The position numbers were made by a program, and so were the translations under genes. Source: Deltaproteobacteria bacterium (GTDB lineage Bacteria; UBA10199; JACPAL01; JAHFST01). From it: a stretch of DNA of 40,112 bases. The stretch's first letter is position 1; every line of letters begins with the position of its first letter. This document shows positions 1 to 9,180 of this stretch, one piece after another. The stretch lies in contig JAHFST010000018.1 in NCBI GenBank assembly GCA_023265625.1, forward strand, positions 1 to 40,112, read 5' to 3'. Under the pieces are notes generated by a model, which was given only the letters and a program-made list of their open reading frames with translations, made no database searches and had not been told where the DNA came from.

Positions 1-224
1 TGGATATCCGTAGGCTTAAATATATCGATACCCACGGAGGTGGTTGCTCCATAAAGAAGGTGAAATTTACTATCGGGATCCAGGAAACTCGGAATCGGAG
101 ATGTGTTATTTTCTTCAGGGACCAGGAGGGTGAGGTGTTTTTGATCTTCTGACTCATTTAACCTTGAGCAGAATAAGGCAGGGCTATCATTACCACTGGC
201 CTTAGGACAATCCGTGTCACCCAC
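1..224 (-). CDS. Partial hypothetical protein, cut by left window edge
   Basis: A minus-strand frame stays open from about 224 to the window edge (about 74 codons) and reads as plausible protein. It begins MGDTDCPKASGNDSPALF if the GTG at 222-224 is the start. A GAGG (complement of 233-236) lies 8 nt upstream of that GTG, which is why I chose it; the frame is also open further upstream, so a TTG start nearby is possible. It follows the beta-helix gene on the same strand after about 68 nt, so the two may be co-transcribed. The N-terminus (a Cys-containing segment, then acidic and proline-containing stretches) vaguely resembles the start of the 1007-residue gene at 2198-5221, but this is only an impression. 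No function can be assigned. Confidence 0.5.
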   Translation of the reverse strand, partial: MGDTDCPKASGNDSPALFCSRLNESEDQKHLTLLVPEENNTSPIPSFLDPDSKFHLLYGATTSVGIDIFKPTDI

Positions 225-292
225 AGTTTTAACCTCACGTTTCCATCCCCCGAACAAACTCGCTATCGTCAGTCTGCAAAAGAAGTTGCTTC

Positions 293-2089
293 CTATTTGC
301 AAATACCCGTGCTGCCGTCACAATCAAAAGTGGCGTTGTTGCCAAAGTCGTAGATTTTAGGAAAATCGGAAAACCCGATGTCATGGGGTGTGTTGCTCTG
401 ATTCCCGATACCCCAATTGGAATTAATGGAATGAAAAACTGCGGTACTATGAAAGTCGAATAACAGGCCACCAGTATTAATATCGCCCTTATTGTTGGTT
501 ATAGTACTGTCAATGAGTGAAATGTCTCCATGGTCGATCATAAGTCCCCCCCCTGACGAAAAAGTACCCAGCCCATTGTTGAAAGCCGTTACACGATTTA
601 AGATAGCAGAACCACTATCTTTATTATAGATCCAGATTCCTGCACCCTCATTCTCTTTAACATTGATATCAGTCATGGAGACCTGTGTAACATTTCCAAC
701 TATGATACCCGGAGAAGAAGCGCCAATTACGCTAACCGCACTCAAGATAGCGTTTGCGGCATGATGAATCTCAATATATCCGACGTGAGGATTAAGAGAT
801 AGGTTTTCTAAGGTAACGGTATTGTCATTATTGTTGCCAGTATTATTATGGAATGATACTGCGGGATTGTTTCCTAAAGCAATTGCCTCGTCTTTAGCTG
901 TGATAGTAGTATCTCTAATGGTTAAATTAGCCTGTCCTCCTCCAACGTCCATTCTAATGTTGGCACCTAATCCAAAATCGTTCAAGATGATACAATGATC
1001 AACGATGACATCTGTTTTCCCAGTGGTATGTTCATCATTTTCGATCAGTATTCCCCCTTCATGTCCATTTATTGTCATACTGCTAATCATTAGATTTTTG
1101 TTTTCTGAGGATGTGAATACACCTTTTATAGGATCATCATATTTGTCACATACAATGGTAGTAGTCTTAGGAGTACTGTTCTGTGACTTCAAGATCAGTG
1201 ACTTGCCTTTAATATCCAGGCATTCATTATAAGTCCCATCGCAAATTTCAATGACAGCCGAATCAGGGGCAGCATCGATTGCTTTCTGGATTGATTGATA
1301 CTGTGAATCAGTACAACCGACAGTTACCAGTTGGCCGGCCCTGAAGTTAGGAGGGATACCTCTAGATTCTTTGTATTCTTGGCATTTGATCCATGGACTA
1401 CCGTCATTGCAAGGATTCGATTCATATTGGGGAGATATTTCTCCATCTGCCCCTATACCATCCTGAGCATCCGGGTAGAGGTACCAATCCGGAAGTTGCA
1501 CCGTGCTATTGCACCCTATGACACTAAAGGGAGCACCTCCGATTTTATAAAATATCTGTGCCCAATGAGGTAAATCATCCTCATTAAAATCATCTGCCCA
1601 AGGCTTGTTTCCCGCCATTTCCCAACAGGCTTCGTGACTCATCCCCTCTTCACAGAAGGTTAACCTCGACCAGGTGATGTTCGAAGTTGAATGTCGTGCC
1701 GCCTCTCTTTGCAGCAGCTTGGCTAATTGCTCCCGACGCAAGGCAACAACCTCATTCTTGGTCAGAGTAGGGAACCAACCCCCGTCCATTTTAAGATACT
1801 GGCGTGAGGCATTCCCCTTCATGATAAACACATCTTCATTGGCATATTCGGGACGATCAGGGAGTTCACGAATCAGGATAATTTCACCGGTTTGATCATT
1901 AACTTGTGCCTTGGTAACAGGGGCATTCGGATGTTTGTAGTGATCCCGGTAAATACTATCAATGATCTGCTGGGAATCTTGTCCTGCTGGAATAGCTACT
2001 GCGGTAGGATCTTCAGAACAGGTATCCACTGGCACTGAGGCCAGGTTGACAACATCTATACCTGCGCGAGTCTTAAATTCATCAGACAT
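293..2089 (-). CDS. Right-handed parallel beta-helix protein
   Basis: This 598-residue protein starts at the ATG at 2087-2089 (MSDEFKTRAG), because AGAAGGAG lies 6 nt upstream; an in-frame start 36 nt further up has no such site. Residues from about 260 to the end look like a right-handed parallel beta-helix of the pectate-lyase/pectinesterase type. The entry motif is YQSIQKAIDAAPDSAVIEI followed by GTYNE, then many short rungs rich in N, G, T, I and V ending in DFGNN. The first 250 residues are not recognised and contain several Cys. No signal peptide or membrane segment is visible, so the location is unclear, although such folds are usually secreted. Enzyme activity cannot be claimed: beta-helices also serve as binding or structural domains. 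It lies between two other large unknown minus-strand genes and may form an operon with them. Confidence 0.85.
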   Translation of the reverse strand: MSDEFKTRAGIDVVNLASVPVDTCSEDPTAVAIPAGQDSQQIIDSIYRDHYKHPNAPVTKAQVNDQTGEIILIRELPDRPEYANEDVFIMKGNASRQYLKMDGGWFPTLTKNEVVALRREQLAKLLQREAARHSTSNITWSRLTFCEEGMSHEACWEMAGNKPWADDFNEDDLPHWAQIFYKIGGAPFSVIGCNSTVQLPDWYLYPDAQDGIGADGEISPQYESNPCNDGSPWIKCQEYKESRGIPPNFRAGQLVTVGCTDSQYQSIQKAIDAAPDSAVIEICDGTYNECLDIKGKSLILKSQNSTPKTTTIVCDKYDDPIKGVFTSSENKNLMISSMTINGHEGGILIENDEHTTGKTDVIVDHCIILNDFGLGANIRMDVGGGQANLTIRDTTITAKDEAIALGNNPAVSFHNNTGNNNDNTVTLENLSLNPHVGYIEIHHAANAILSAVSVIGASSPGIIVGNVTQVSMTDINVKENEGAGIWIYNKDSGSAILNRVTAFNNGLGTFSSGGGLMIDHGDISLIDSTITNNKGDINTGGLLFDFHSTAVFHSINSNWGIGNQSNTPHDIGFSDFPKIYDFGNNATFDCDGSTGICK

Positions 2090-2197
2090 CGTCAACTCCT
2101 TCTGTAAGAGTTTAGATTGACCCAATGCATCATTCTTACACCCTTGTCTTCGACGGCATGAGAAAAAAGTTGCGTAGGGGAGGTATTTTTTTTGGCG

Positions 2198-5100
2198 TTA
2201 GGGATTTACCGGACGATCAATGTTAGACCTAATAATGTTTAATAACTGATTGACCTGGTCAAGAGGGCCCTTCTTAATTGTTTCCAAAGCCCCATTTAAT
2301 TCTAAGTACTCTTTACTTCCCTGGGGGAGATGAGATGCTCTCACGAATTCTTGGATAGGGGCCATTGAGGTTCCTATCTCCTCTCTGATTTTTTCCAAAC
2401 GAGTTGTTATTGAGGATAATTTCTGTGGATCGGTCACTTTGTGAATCGATTCGATGGCTTGTTCGAAGCTGCCATTAAAAATTCTGAAGACACCGTCATC
2501 AGGGATACTATTAAGGATATCGGCAAAAATGCCTAAGCTTCCCGCCAACTCTTCTTTGAGGCGGGTTTGCAATTTTGCCAAGGTAGCGATATGGGCGTTC
2601 ACTTGACCTCGAAGTGCCACGGCAGCTTCGGCCTCGCGTGCGGCTTGTTGGGCCTGTTGCGCTGCCTCTTGGGCGGCTCTTTCATTGGCGATTCTCTCTC
2701 GTGTCTCTTGGGCTGCTCTGAATCCTTGGCTGAGCAGGCTTATTTGGCGACCGGCATATTCACCCCGTTGGACCTGCGCATGTAATGTTGGAATAGAGGG
2801 ATTATCGAGCGTTCTTAGTTGCGCTAAAGTTTGGCTGGCCCTGGACTGTATCCCATCCAATTGGTGGGCATAATTGATGAAATCTTGCTCACTCAGCTTT
2901 AACAAGGCGGTGCTGATTGTTGGAATATCCAGGTCACCTCCTGCGTTTGGTAAGGTGAGGCCCGCTATACTCAGACGGGCATTTAAGTAGGTTTCGATCT
3001 CTGTCGCTAAGGCGGTTGCATCACTGATCTGTTTCTGCAACGCGGGATCATTAGCCCCGGGTGTCTGAGGATTGATTTCGATCCCGTCAAGTTGGTGCGG
3101 TTGTTGAGGAAACCACTGCTCATGCAATTTTTGGGTTTGTTCCAAAAGATGATTGGTTGTTGCACTGTTTGTGACATCCTTAAAGGCAGGAGCCACATCC
3201 TTCATGATGAAATGCACATAGACGAAATCGATATCAGGTTCACCGACGACGGTGCTTTCTTTGGTTAACGAAAAATCGGCAGGAACCTTTATGGAGAAGG
3301 GAACGCCCGTGTCCGAGAAAGCCGGTGAGAGTTTATTGGCCGCTTGGGGATTGGTGATCACCACGATGCCCAGGAGGTTGTCCTTCAACTCTTTTTCTTG
3401 GAGTGATTCCAAGATTGGCTTCAGTTGTTCCTTGATTTTTTTGGGATCGCTTGCGATGCCTCGGTCAAACTTTAGTGCGACGATCACCTGATGAGAGTTG
3501 GCGCTGACCTTGCTGGGGTCCGGCAGGTGGCGTTGAATGATCTCTTCTGAACCTATTTGAGGTTTGGGCGCAGGACCTTGCAATTTTGTCTCGAGAATGA
3601 CCTGCAGCCCAACCAAAGGATCTTTCACTTGTTTTGCCAGGGCGAGGGCCTCTGAAGTGGTTGCATCATTGCCGCTTAGTTTCTCAATGGATTCACATGT
3701 TCTAATGGCCTGCTTCACTAACTCAAGGACATCCCGGAGAGTTTTTCCGGTTCCTTTCAAGGCATTCGGATCTTGGATCTTGCTCTCCATTTCACTGATC
3801 GAATCGACTATTTTTTCATCGAAGGGTTCTTGTAAGAGATGACAAAGTTCTTGCAGGGAGGCTTCCAGGGAATGGTACGCGGTCCGGGCCTGCGCGGCAG
3901 TATCGGGCGCGATCTCTTTCAGCGCTTTGTCAAAATCACTCAGCTTCCATGGGTAGTCGGGACTTTCCCCTAACAGGGCATAGAGCCCATGCAGGGCCCG
4001 GTCGTTTATTTTCAGTTGTTGGACGATGACTTCCGCCTGCTGTTTTAAGGAATCGATCGGCCCGGGACTTGGTTTTTCCAGCTCCGTGTGGATCTGCGCT
4101 ATTTTTTCTTCGAAGTTTCGGATCAGGACATCGGACCTGGTCTTTAAGTTTTCAACCGCCTCTTCCCGATGGAGCCGGAGATGTTCCGCGCTCGAGGACT
4201 CAGTGCCTCCCCCGAAGACGTAGCGGGCCACAAACCGGGGATTCCAGAGTAAGGATGCACCGTCCCCATTGGTGGGGAGGTTGACGGCAAAATCAAAGGG
4301 GTCGAGCTCCAAGTCTAAGGAATCGATCGGACGGTAACGGATGTTGCCAGCCCCCAAGGTGACATCGACATCGGTGCGTGGCGCGTCGTCTCCCAGATTG
4401 GTGCCGCGAATCCCAACTCCGGTATTCCATCCGATCCCGGTGCTGCGGTCTTGTGTGGTCCATTCCCCCTGGTAACCGACGGTCACTCCCCCCGAATGAT
4501 ACCCTTCCTGCGGTGGGACCCAAAAGGGGGAGACCCTAAGACCATGGCGTGTGACACCGGTACTCCACATCATGGTGGCATCCAAGGTTACGGCATGGCG
4601 GTTGTGCGATGAGGCTGGGGTAAAGCTGTCCGATGCCTCGGGAACGGTCGGAATAGATGGCGCAGAAGGTTCCGTTGGTGAGGATGGAGAGGCAGGCGCG
4701 GTAGCGGGGGAGTTGAGACAACGCTTCAACTCCCTCATATCTTTTGTTTTGGAACAATCTTTTTTAGCCGTTGAACTGGTTGGTTGCGATACAGAGGGGG
4801 TGACATAGATTTCAGGCCCTTTGGCAACTATAATGGACTGAGCTTTTCCACCCTGGAAGGTGTAACCGCCCCCCATCGAGAACTCTGGCCCAGCTTGCGT
4901 ATTTGAGGTCCCGGAATGAATTTTATTCAAATACCTTTGGATCTCCATTGGGTTGGCGGGCCGCACCGTGTCGTGGTCATCGACCAAGTAAATATTTCCG
5001 GAGGCATCCGGGGTGGGCAGCCGGAGTCCATTTTGGTCCATGCCGGTACCATGATGGAGGATATCCATGGATGTGTCCCCTGGACGAAGCTCAAAGGTCA

Positions 5101-5221
5101 TCCGGTCATCGTCGCATTGCACGGAAATTTTTCCGTCAGACGTAATCTGTTCCTGGCCGCACTCCAGGTTGTTCGTTAAGAAGGTGATTCCGCTCATAAG
5201 GGTACGCCCGTCATTTGGCAT
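2198..5221 (-). CDS. Large protein with beta-rich region and long coiled coil, unknown function
   Basis: This 1007-residue protein belongs to no family I recognise. Residues 1-170 form a small globular part with several Cys. Residues about 170-205 are a Pro/Ser/Thr/Ala linker. Residues about 209-340 are beta-rich with alternating polar and aromatic residues and Gly-rich turns (for example GVTVGYQGEW and FVARYVFGGG), reminiscent of outer-membrane beta-strands. Residues 340-1007 are mostly helical, with coiled-coil stretches including an Ala/Gln/Glu-rich run near residue 850. No signal peptide is visible from the ATG at 5219-5221. A second ATG eight codons in (MSGITF) is an alternative start; neither has a good ribosome site. 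It is divergent from the secreted Cys-rich gene at 5326 and upstream of the beta-helix gene. A surface-associated or scaffold role is an inference. Confidence 0.75.
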   Translation of the reverse strand: MPNDGRTLMSGITFLTNNLECGQEQITSDGKISVQCDDDRMTFELRPGDTSMDILHHGTGMDQNGLRLPTPDASGNIYLVDDHDTVRPANPMEIQRYLNKIHSGTSNTQAGPEFSMGGGYTFQGGKAQSIIVAKGPEIYVTPSVSQPTSSTAKKDCSKTKDMRELKRCLNSPATAPASPSSPTEPSAPSIPTVPEASDSFTPASSHNRHAVTLDATMMWSTGVTRHGLRVSPFWVPPQEGYHSGGVTVGYQGEWTTQDRSTGIGWNTGVGIRGTNLGDDAPRTDVDVTLGAGNIRYRPIDSLDLELDPFDFAVNLPTNGDGASLLWNPRFVARYVFGGGTESSSAEHLRLHREEAVENLKTRSDVLIRNFEEKIAQIHTELEKPSPGPIDSLKQQAEVIVQQLKINDRALHGLYALLGESPDYPWKLSDFDKALKEIAPDTAAQARTAYHSLEASLQELCHLLQEPFDEKIVDSISEMESKIQDPNALKGTGKTLRDVLELVKQAIRTCESIEKLSGNDATTSEALALAKQVKDPLVGLQVILETKLQGPAPKPQIGSEEIIQRHLPDPSKVSANSHQVIVALKFDRGIASDPKKIKEQLKPILESLQEKELKDNLLGIVVITNPQAANKLSPAFSDTGVPFSIKVPADFSLTKESTVVGEPDIDFVYVHFIMKDVAPAFKDVTNSATTNHLLEQTQKLHEQWFPQQPHQLDGIEINPQTPGANDPALQKQISDATALATEIETYLNARLSIAGLTLPNAGGDLDIPTISTALLKLSEQDFINYAHQLDGIQSRASQTLAQLRTLDNPSIPTLHAQVQRGEYAGRQISLLSQGFRAAQETRERIANERAAQEAAQQAQQAAREAEAAVALRGQVNAHIATLAKLQTRLKEELAGSLGIFADILNSIPDDGVFRIFNGSFEQAIESIHKVTDPQKLSSITTRLEKIREEIGTSMAPIQEFVRASHLPQGSKEYLELNGALETIKKGPLDQVNQLLNIIRSNIDRPVNP

Positions 5222-5245
5222 ATTATCGGTTCCACTAAGGAATAA

Positions 5246-5257
5246 GTTGCTAGCAAC
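5246..5257. promoter_or_regulatory. 12-bp perfect palindrome in divergent intergenic region
   Basis: GTTGCTAGCAAC is a perfect palindrome in the 104-bp gap between the divergent genes starting at 5221 (minus) and 5326 (plus). Its place between two divergent starts suits an operator shared by both genes. The T-run just to its right is short, so a terminator role is unlikely. The function is inferred from position only. Confidence 0.3.
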
Positions 5258-5325
5258 CTTTTAATCGATTTGCCGATAAGTAGGTATGAGGGAATATTGT
5301 TAATGCAGAATGGGGATAAGCAACC

Positions 5326-8300
5326 ATGAAAAACAATCAGTTGGTAGCATTTGTTATGTTCTTTTTGTTGACCGCCAGCGCGGGGAGTGTCTGGGCCGAT
5401 CCTTGTTATGTAACCGATTATGAGGACCATCCGGAACATTCACCGAACTCTTCCCAGAAGCATTATACCTTTCGTGACCTGATCAGTATTGTCAGCAATG
5501 CCGGAGTGATTGACTCTGGAACGGCGGAGGTTCCCTCCTGGGCCAAGCCATTTGCATCCTTCTGTGAGGATGGTGCGACACCTCAGGGGGGGAAGATCCG
5601 TCGTATTATTTTCAAGCCTACCGATGATGGGCAACCTGGTGCTATTGAATTAAAAGATTTTCTCCCAGGTTTGACCGTTTATAAAAATGAACAACTGATC
5701 GTGGAGGTGCCATCTGGTTACTCGGTGTTCCTAAAGCCTGCTGACAGTTTTCCATCGGGCAAGTGCGGTCTGATGATCGGGACTGATATTAGTTATCAAC
5801 CGAACGACATAGATCCGCAGACTTTTTTGGCTGACGCGACTTCGAATAGTACGGTGATCAAGGGTAGTCTGATTGTTCATAGTTTCCCCAGCGATGGTAT
5901 TTGTGTTGCCGCCAAATGGGTTCAGTTGAACGGTACCCAGTCTTATTTGAATCAAGGAAACGGTATCTCTGTCTCTAGCGATGGAAACCTTTTAAAAGGG
6001 GTTGCTAGTCTCCTGAACCAGGGGAAAGGGATCTTGATCCTATCCAAACAGAATAGCATCACCCAGTCAGAGGTAGCATTTAATCAGGGAGTGGGGATTT
6101 CGTTGGAGCCTAATGCGGAGCAGGATTTAATCTCCCAGACGGTTGTCCATGACAACAAAGGTGGAAAAGGGGGGGCGGGGATTGTCTTGGTGCAGTACGC
6201 CAACATCATGATGCAACCGCCTCAGGTGGAATTAACAACGACCCAGACAGGGGTGGTTCATGTTGTCGCCAAGGCTAAACCTGGAGTGAAGGATCCTGGA
6301 GCGACGGAACCTGAAAAAAAATACGGTCCCCCAATCAAATCAGTGGAGGTATATCTGGCCACTTCAAATGATTTGGCTGAAGGGAAGCCGACCCAGGGTC
6401 GGTTTTTTCTCAAGACCATTCAAATGAAAGCCGGTCAGGGATCAGAAGACATTTCGGACGAGACAATCAAACAGGTGACTGGGAAAAACTCGGTAGATCA
6501 CAAAGATACCTTTTTCACCTTTACGGCTCAGGATGAGTCTAAAAACAGCTCTGGTTATAGTACAGCCGTGGCTTATCCCGAACCGTCTTTTGTGTTTTTT
6601 ACGCCGATACTTTTCAACTGGGATGTTGTGGTCAATGTGATTAAGGCACTAGATCCCGATGGAGATGGCGTCTTGAATATTAGCCTGGCGGGCAAACCTA
6701 AGGATAATTGCCCGAATGATAAAAACCCAGATCAAGCCGATCACGACAATGATGGAGATGGTGATGTATGCGATAAAACTCCTTGCCCTAATGATGCCCA
6801 AGAAAACGAACAAGAATTAAAAGATGGGGTTTGTAAGGCGATAGGTCCCCTATGTTCCGATGGTCAGGTCAAGGTAGGAGACCAATGTGTTGCGGATCAA
6901 GACAAGGACGGGGTGGCGGATACGGCTGATAACTGTCCGGCTGTGGCTAATGCGGATCAAAAGGATTCTGATGGCGATAAGATGGGTGATGATTGTGATG
7001 CTTGCCCTGAAGATATTGGACAGGGGAACTCTTGCGGGGGGTGTGGAGTTTTGGCCCACCAACCCAATGACCCTTGTACGAACGGTGATGGGGCGTGTGC
7101 GGGTAGTGGCTTTTACCAATGTAATCCCGATAAAAAGTCGGTGAGTTGCAACGCCAAGGTACAACCGGATTTGACTAAGATTGCCGACGATGGCAACTCT
7201 TGCACTGAGGATGTGTGTGATGGGGGTAAGGAGATTCATCCACTCTGGGGAGACAATACGTCCTGCAATGATGCGGATGCGTGCAATGGAATGGAGTTTT
7301 GCCAGTCAGGAAAATGTGTGTCGGGCCCGGCGCTTTCTTGTGATGACGGCAATGCCTGCACCACCGACTCTTGTGATCCTAAGGGTGGGTGCCAGCATCT
7401 GGCCATTCCGAATTGTTGCCAGCAAAACGCGGATTGTAACGACAATAACTTCTGCACCACGGATAGTTGCGATGCGGGCAGCGGCAAGTGTTCCAATGTG
7501 ACGATCACCTATGTCGATGCGCCACCGTCGCTCTGTCAACAGTGGGTTTGTCAGGATGGGAACAAGACGGCGGTACCCGCCAATGAGGGGGGCGCCTGTG
7601 ACGATGGTAATGCCTGTAGCATGGCCGATAAGTGTTCCGGCGGCCAATGTTTGGGGAATGTTGCGCTCAGTTGTGACGACGGCAATGTTTGCACTACGGA
7701 TTCATGCGACCCCAATGGTGGGTGTCAACATACAGCCATACCAAATTGTTGCCAGCAAAACGCGGATTGTAACGACAATAACCTCTGCACCACAGATAGT
7801 TGTGATGCGGGCAGCGGCCAGTGTTCCAATGTGACGGTCACCTACGTCGATGTGCCACCGTCGCTCTGTCAACAGTGGGTCTGTCAGGATGGGAACAAGA
7901 CGGCCGTGCCTGCCAATGATGATGTTGCCTGTGACGACGGCAATGCCTGTACCGCGGATTCCTGCGGTCCAGGGGGTTGTCAACACGAGGCCATCGCTAA
8001 TTGTTGTGCCAAGGACTCCGATTGTAGCGATAACAATGCTTGCACGACCGACACTTGTAATGTTGCTACCGGCGCATGTCTCAATGCACCCATCACTTAT
8101 GACCAAGAAGCACCACCCTCCGCCTGTCAACAATGGGTTTGTCAAGAGGGCGCTAAGGTAGCAGTCCCTGCCAATGAAGGGATGAGTTGTGATGATGGTG
8201 ATCTTTGCTCGTCCAATGATCAATGTGTCCATGGTGACTGCAAGGGAATTGTGGTTGATGCCGATGGTAATGGGGTAGGGGATACCTGTCAGACGACGAC

Positions 8301-8871
8301 CTGCGCTGTCGGCCAACATGTGGAATCCGGCCAATGTGTTACCGATGTCCCCAACGTGGCGGTATGTACTGCCAATCAGATTGTCTCAGGCGATCTCTGT
8401 ATTACCTGCGGGACCGATGAAGAGGTGGTCAATAATCAGTGTGTTAAAAAAGCATCACATCCCGTTGACGTGTCCGCTAACACCGATACGGATGAAGATG
8501 GGGCGGTGGATAGTGTAGATAATTGCCCGACCGTGGCCAATCCCGAGCAGACGGATAGCAATGGCGACAAGGTAGGGGATGCTTGTCCGGCGAGTTCAGG
8601 TTCAACGGGCGCACCTCCTCCAACGTCAGGAGCCGATGCGGAGACTCCGGCTAATCCGGATCAAACGCCAACCTCGGACAATACGCCAAATACCGATATT
8701 CAAGACGCCGTCATTGAAACCGCTGGAGGTGGGGGCTGTAGCTTGATTTCTCCGGAAGGATCGAGCGCCTCGGTGCCGCTGTTCTTTTTGGCGGGGGCGC
8801 CGTTCCTGCTGATGGTTGGGGTGCGCCTGTTTCAATCCAGGGCGATCACAAGGATCGCCCCTACAGCCTAA
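5326..8871 (+). CDS. Secreted Cys-rich repeat protein with TSP3 repeats and C-terminal sorting-like anchor
   Basis: This 1181-residue protein has a clear Sec signal peptide (MKNNQLVAFVMFFLLTASA, with likely cleavage after VWA). Residues about 80-300 look like a parallel beta-helix. Calcium-binding thrombospondin type 3 repeats (DxDxDG with DNCP) occur near 442-485, 523-560 and 1054-1085. Residues about 650-980 are Cys-rich repeats with CDDGNACTTDSCD and NCCxxxxDC motifs, encoded by 333-bp direct repeats. The C-terminus has a Pro/Thr linker, GGGGCSL (Cys 1138), EGSS, a hydrophobic segment (about 1147-1165) and a short Arg-containing tail. That layout resembles MYXO-CTERM-like sorting signals. 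The last codons lie inside a GTAGGGGCG-type palindrome. GGGGA about 8 nt upstream of the ATG at 5326 may act as ribosome site. It is probably exported and anchored at the cell surface; its ligand is unknown. Confidence 0.88.
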   Translation: MKNNQLVAFVMFFLLTASAGSVWADPCYVTDYEDHPEHSPNSSQKHYTFRDLISIVSNAGVIDSGTAEVPSWAKPFASFCEDGATPQGGKIRRIIFKPTDDGQPGAIELKDFLPGLTVYKNEQLIVEVPSGYSVFLKPADSFPSGKCGLMIGTDISYQPNDIDPQTFLADATSNSTVIKGSLIVHSFPSDGICVAAKWVQLNGTQSYLNQGNGISVSSDGNLLKGVASLLNQGKGILILSKQNSITQSEVAFNQGVGISLEPNAEQDLISQTVVHDNKGGKGGAGIVLVQYANIMMQPPQVELTTTQTGVVHVVAKAKPGVKDPGATEPEKKYGPPIKSVEVYLATSNDLAEGKPTQGRFFLKTIQMKAGQGSEDISDETIKQVTGKNSVDHKDTFFTFTAQDESKNSSGYSTAVAYPEPSFVFFTPILFNWDVVVNVIKALDPDGDGVLNISLAGKPKDNCPNDKNPDQADHDNDGDGDVCDKTPCPNDAQENEQELKDGVCKAIGPLCSDGQVKVGDQCVADQDKDGVADTADNCPAVANADQKDSDGDKMGDDCDACPEDIGQGNSCGGCGVLAHQPNDPCTNGDGACAGSGFYQCNPDKKSVSCNAKVQPDLTKIADDGNSCTEDVCDGGKEIHPLWGDNTSCNDADACNGMEFCQSGKCVSGPALSCDDGNACTTDSCDPKGGCQHLAIPNCCQQNADCNDNNFCTTDSCDAGSGKCSNVTITYVDAPPSLCQQWVCQDGNKTAVPANEGGACDDGNACSMADKCSGGQCLGNVALSCDDGNVCTTDSCDPNGGCQHTAIPNCCQQNADCNDNNLCTTDSCDAGSGQCSNVTVTYVDVPPSLCQQWVCQDGNKTAVPANDDVACDDGNACTADSCGPGGCQHEAIANCCAKDSDCSDNNACTTDTCNVATGACLNAPITYDQEAPPSACQQWVCQEGAKVAVPANEGMSCDDGDLCSSNDQCVHGDCKGIVVDADGNGVGDTCQTTTCAVGQHVESGQCVTDVPNVAVCTANQIVSGDLCITCGTDEEVVNNQCVKKASHPVDVSANTDTDEDGAVDSVDNCPTVANPEQTDSNGDKVGDACPASSGSTGAPPPTSGADAETPANPDQTPTSDNTPNTDIQDAVIETAGGGGCSLISPEGSSASVPLFFLAGAPFLLMVGVRLFQSRAITRIAPTA
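7339..8180 (+). repeat. Intragenic direct repeats of 333 bp (Cys-rich modules)
   Basis: The codons for CDDGN begin at 7339, 7672 and 7930. Copies 1 and 2 are 333 bp apart and very similar at the DNA level, for example in the stretch beginning TGTTGCCAGCAAAACGCGG. Copy 3 follows after only 258 bp because the segment for the SMADKCSGGQCLGNVALS region, about 75 bp, is absent; copy 3 is also more diverged. This shows module duplication followed by an in-frame loss of one sub-module. Confidence 0.85.
8840..8864 (+). repeat. GTAGGGGCG-family palindrome at gene 3' end
   Basis: This is a 25-bp imperfect palindrome (GGGCGATC, then GATCGCCCCTAC). It is the exact reverse complement of the left arm of the element at 31094. 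It lies within the last codons of the Cys-rich gene and encodes its C-terminal residues (AITRIAPTA). Confidence 0.8.
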
Positions 8872-8878
8872 TGTGTCC

Positions 8879-8908
8879 TTGACAAAGGGTCGGCAACTCT
8901 GTTTTTAT
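8879..8908 (+). promoter_or_regulatory. Candidate promoter for tRNA-Ala
   Basis: TTGACA at 8879-8884 matches the -35 consensus. A weak -10-like TTTTTAT lies at 8902-8908 after a 17-18 nt spacer, about 55 nt before the tRNA. A 7-bp inverted repeat (GAAAATT 8940-8946, AATTTTC 8956-8962) abuts the tRNA 5' end. The -10 match is poor, so this is only a candidate. Confidence 0.4.
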
Positions 8909-8962
8909 CCGCCTCCTTATTCTCCTCATTTGCGGTAGAGAAAATTCGCTGCGCAAATTTTC

Positions 8963-9035
<73 letters not shown>

Positions 9036-9043
9036 CATTTTGG

Positions 9044-9078
9044 CCCCTGGGGCGGTCTCCGCGAGGAGGCGCCAGGGG
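9044..9078 (+). other. Stable hairpin downstream of tRNA-Ala
   Basis: CCCCTGG (9044-9050) pairs with CCAGGGG (9072-9078). Inside lies a second helix, CTCC-GCGA-GGAG, closed by a GNRA-type tetraloop. No T-run follows, so it is not a classic intrinsic terminator. It could be a processing or transcript-end structure for the tRNA. The remaining stretch to 9180 shows nothing recognisable. Confidence 0.4.
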
Positions 9079-9180
9079 AAATGGTAGGCAAGTGGGCAAC
9101 CTTGAGCCCTTCGGCACAAGGTAAACCACGCGGTACTATCCATTTTTTGCCCGCCAGCTGGAAGTTCGAGCCGATCTTTT

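Noticed and set aside
1-300. A frameshift joining the beta-helix gene to the open frame at the left edge
   Set aside because: The beta-helix protein ends naturally after DFGNN...GICK, and the next frame has its own GTG with an upstream GAGG, so two genes are simpler.
7702-8334. A 210-codon minus-strand open frame
   Set aside because: It arises from the antisense of the Cys-rich repeats; its own repeated pattern copies the repeat period of the real gene.
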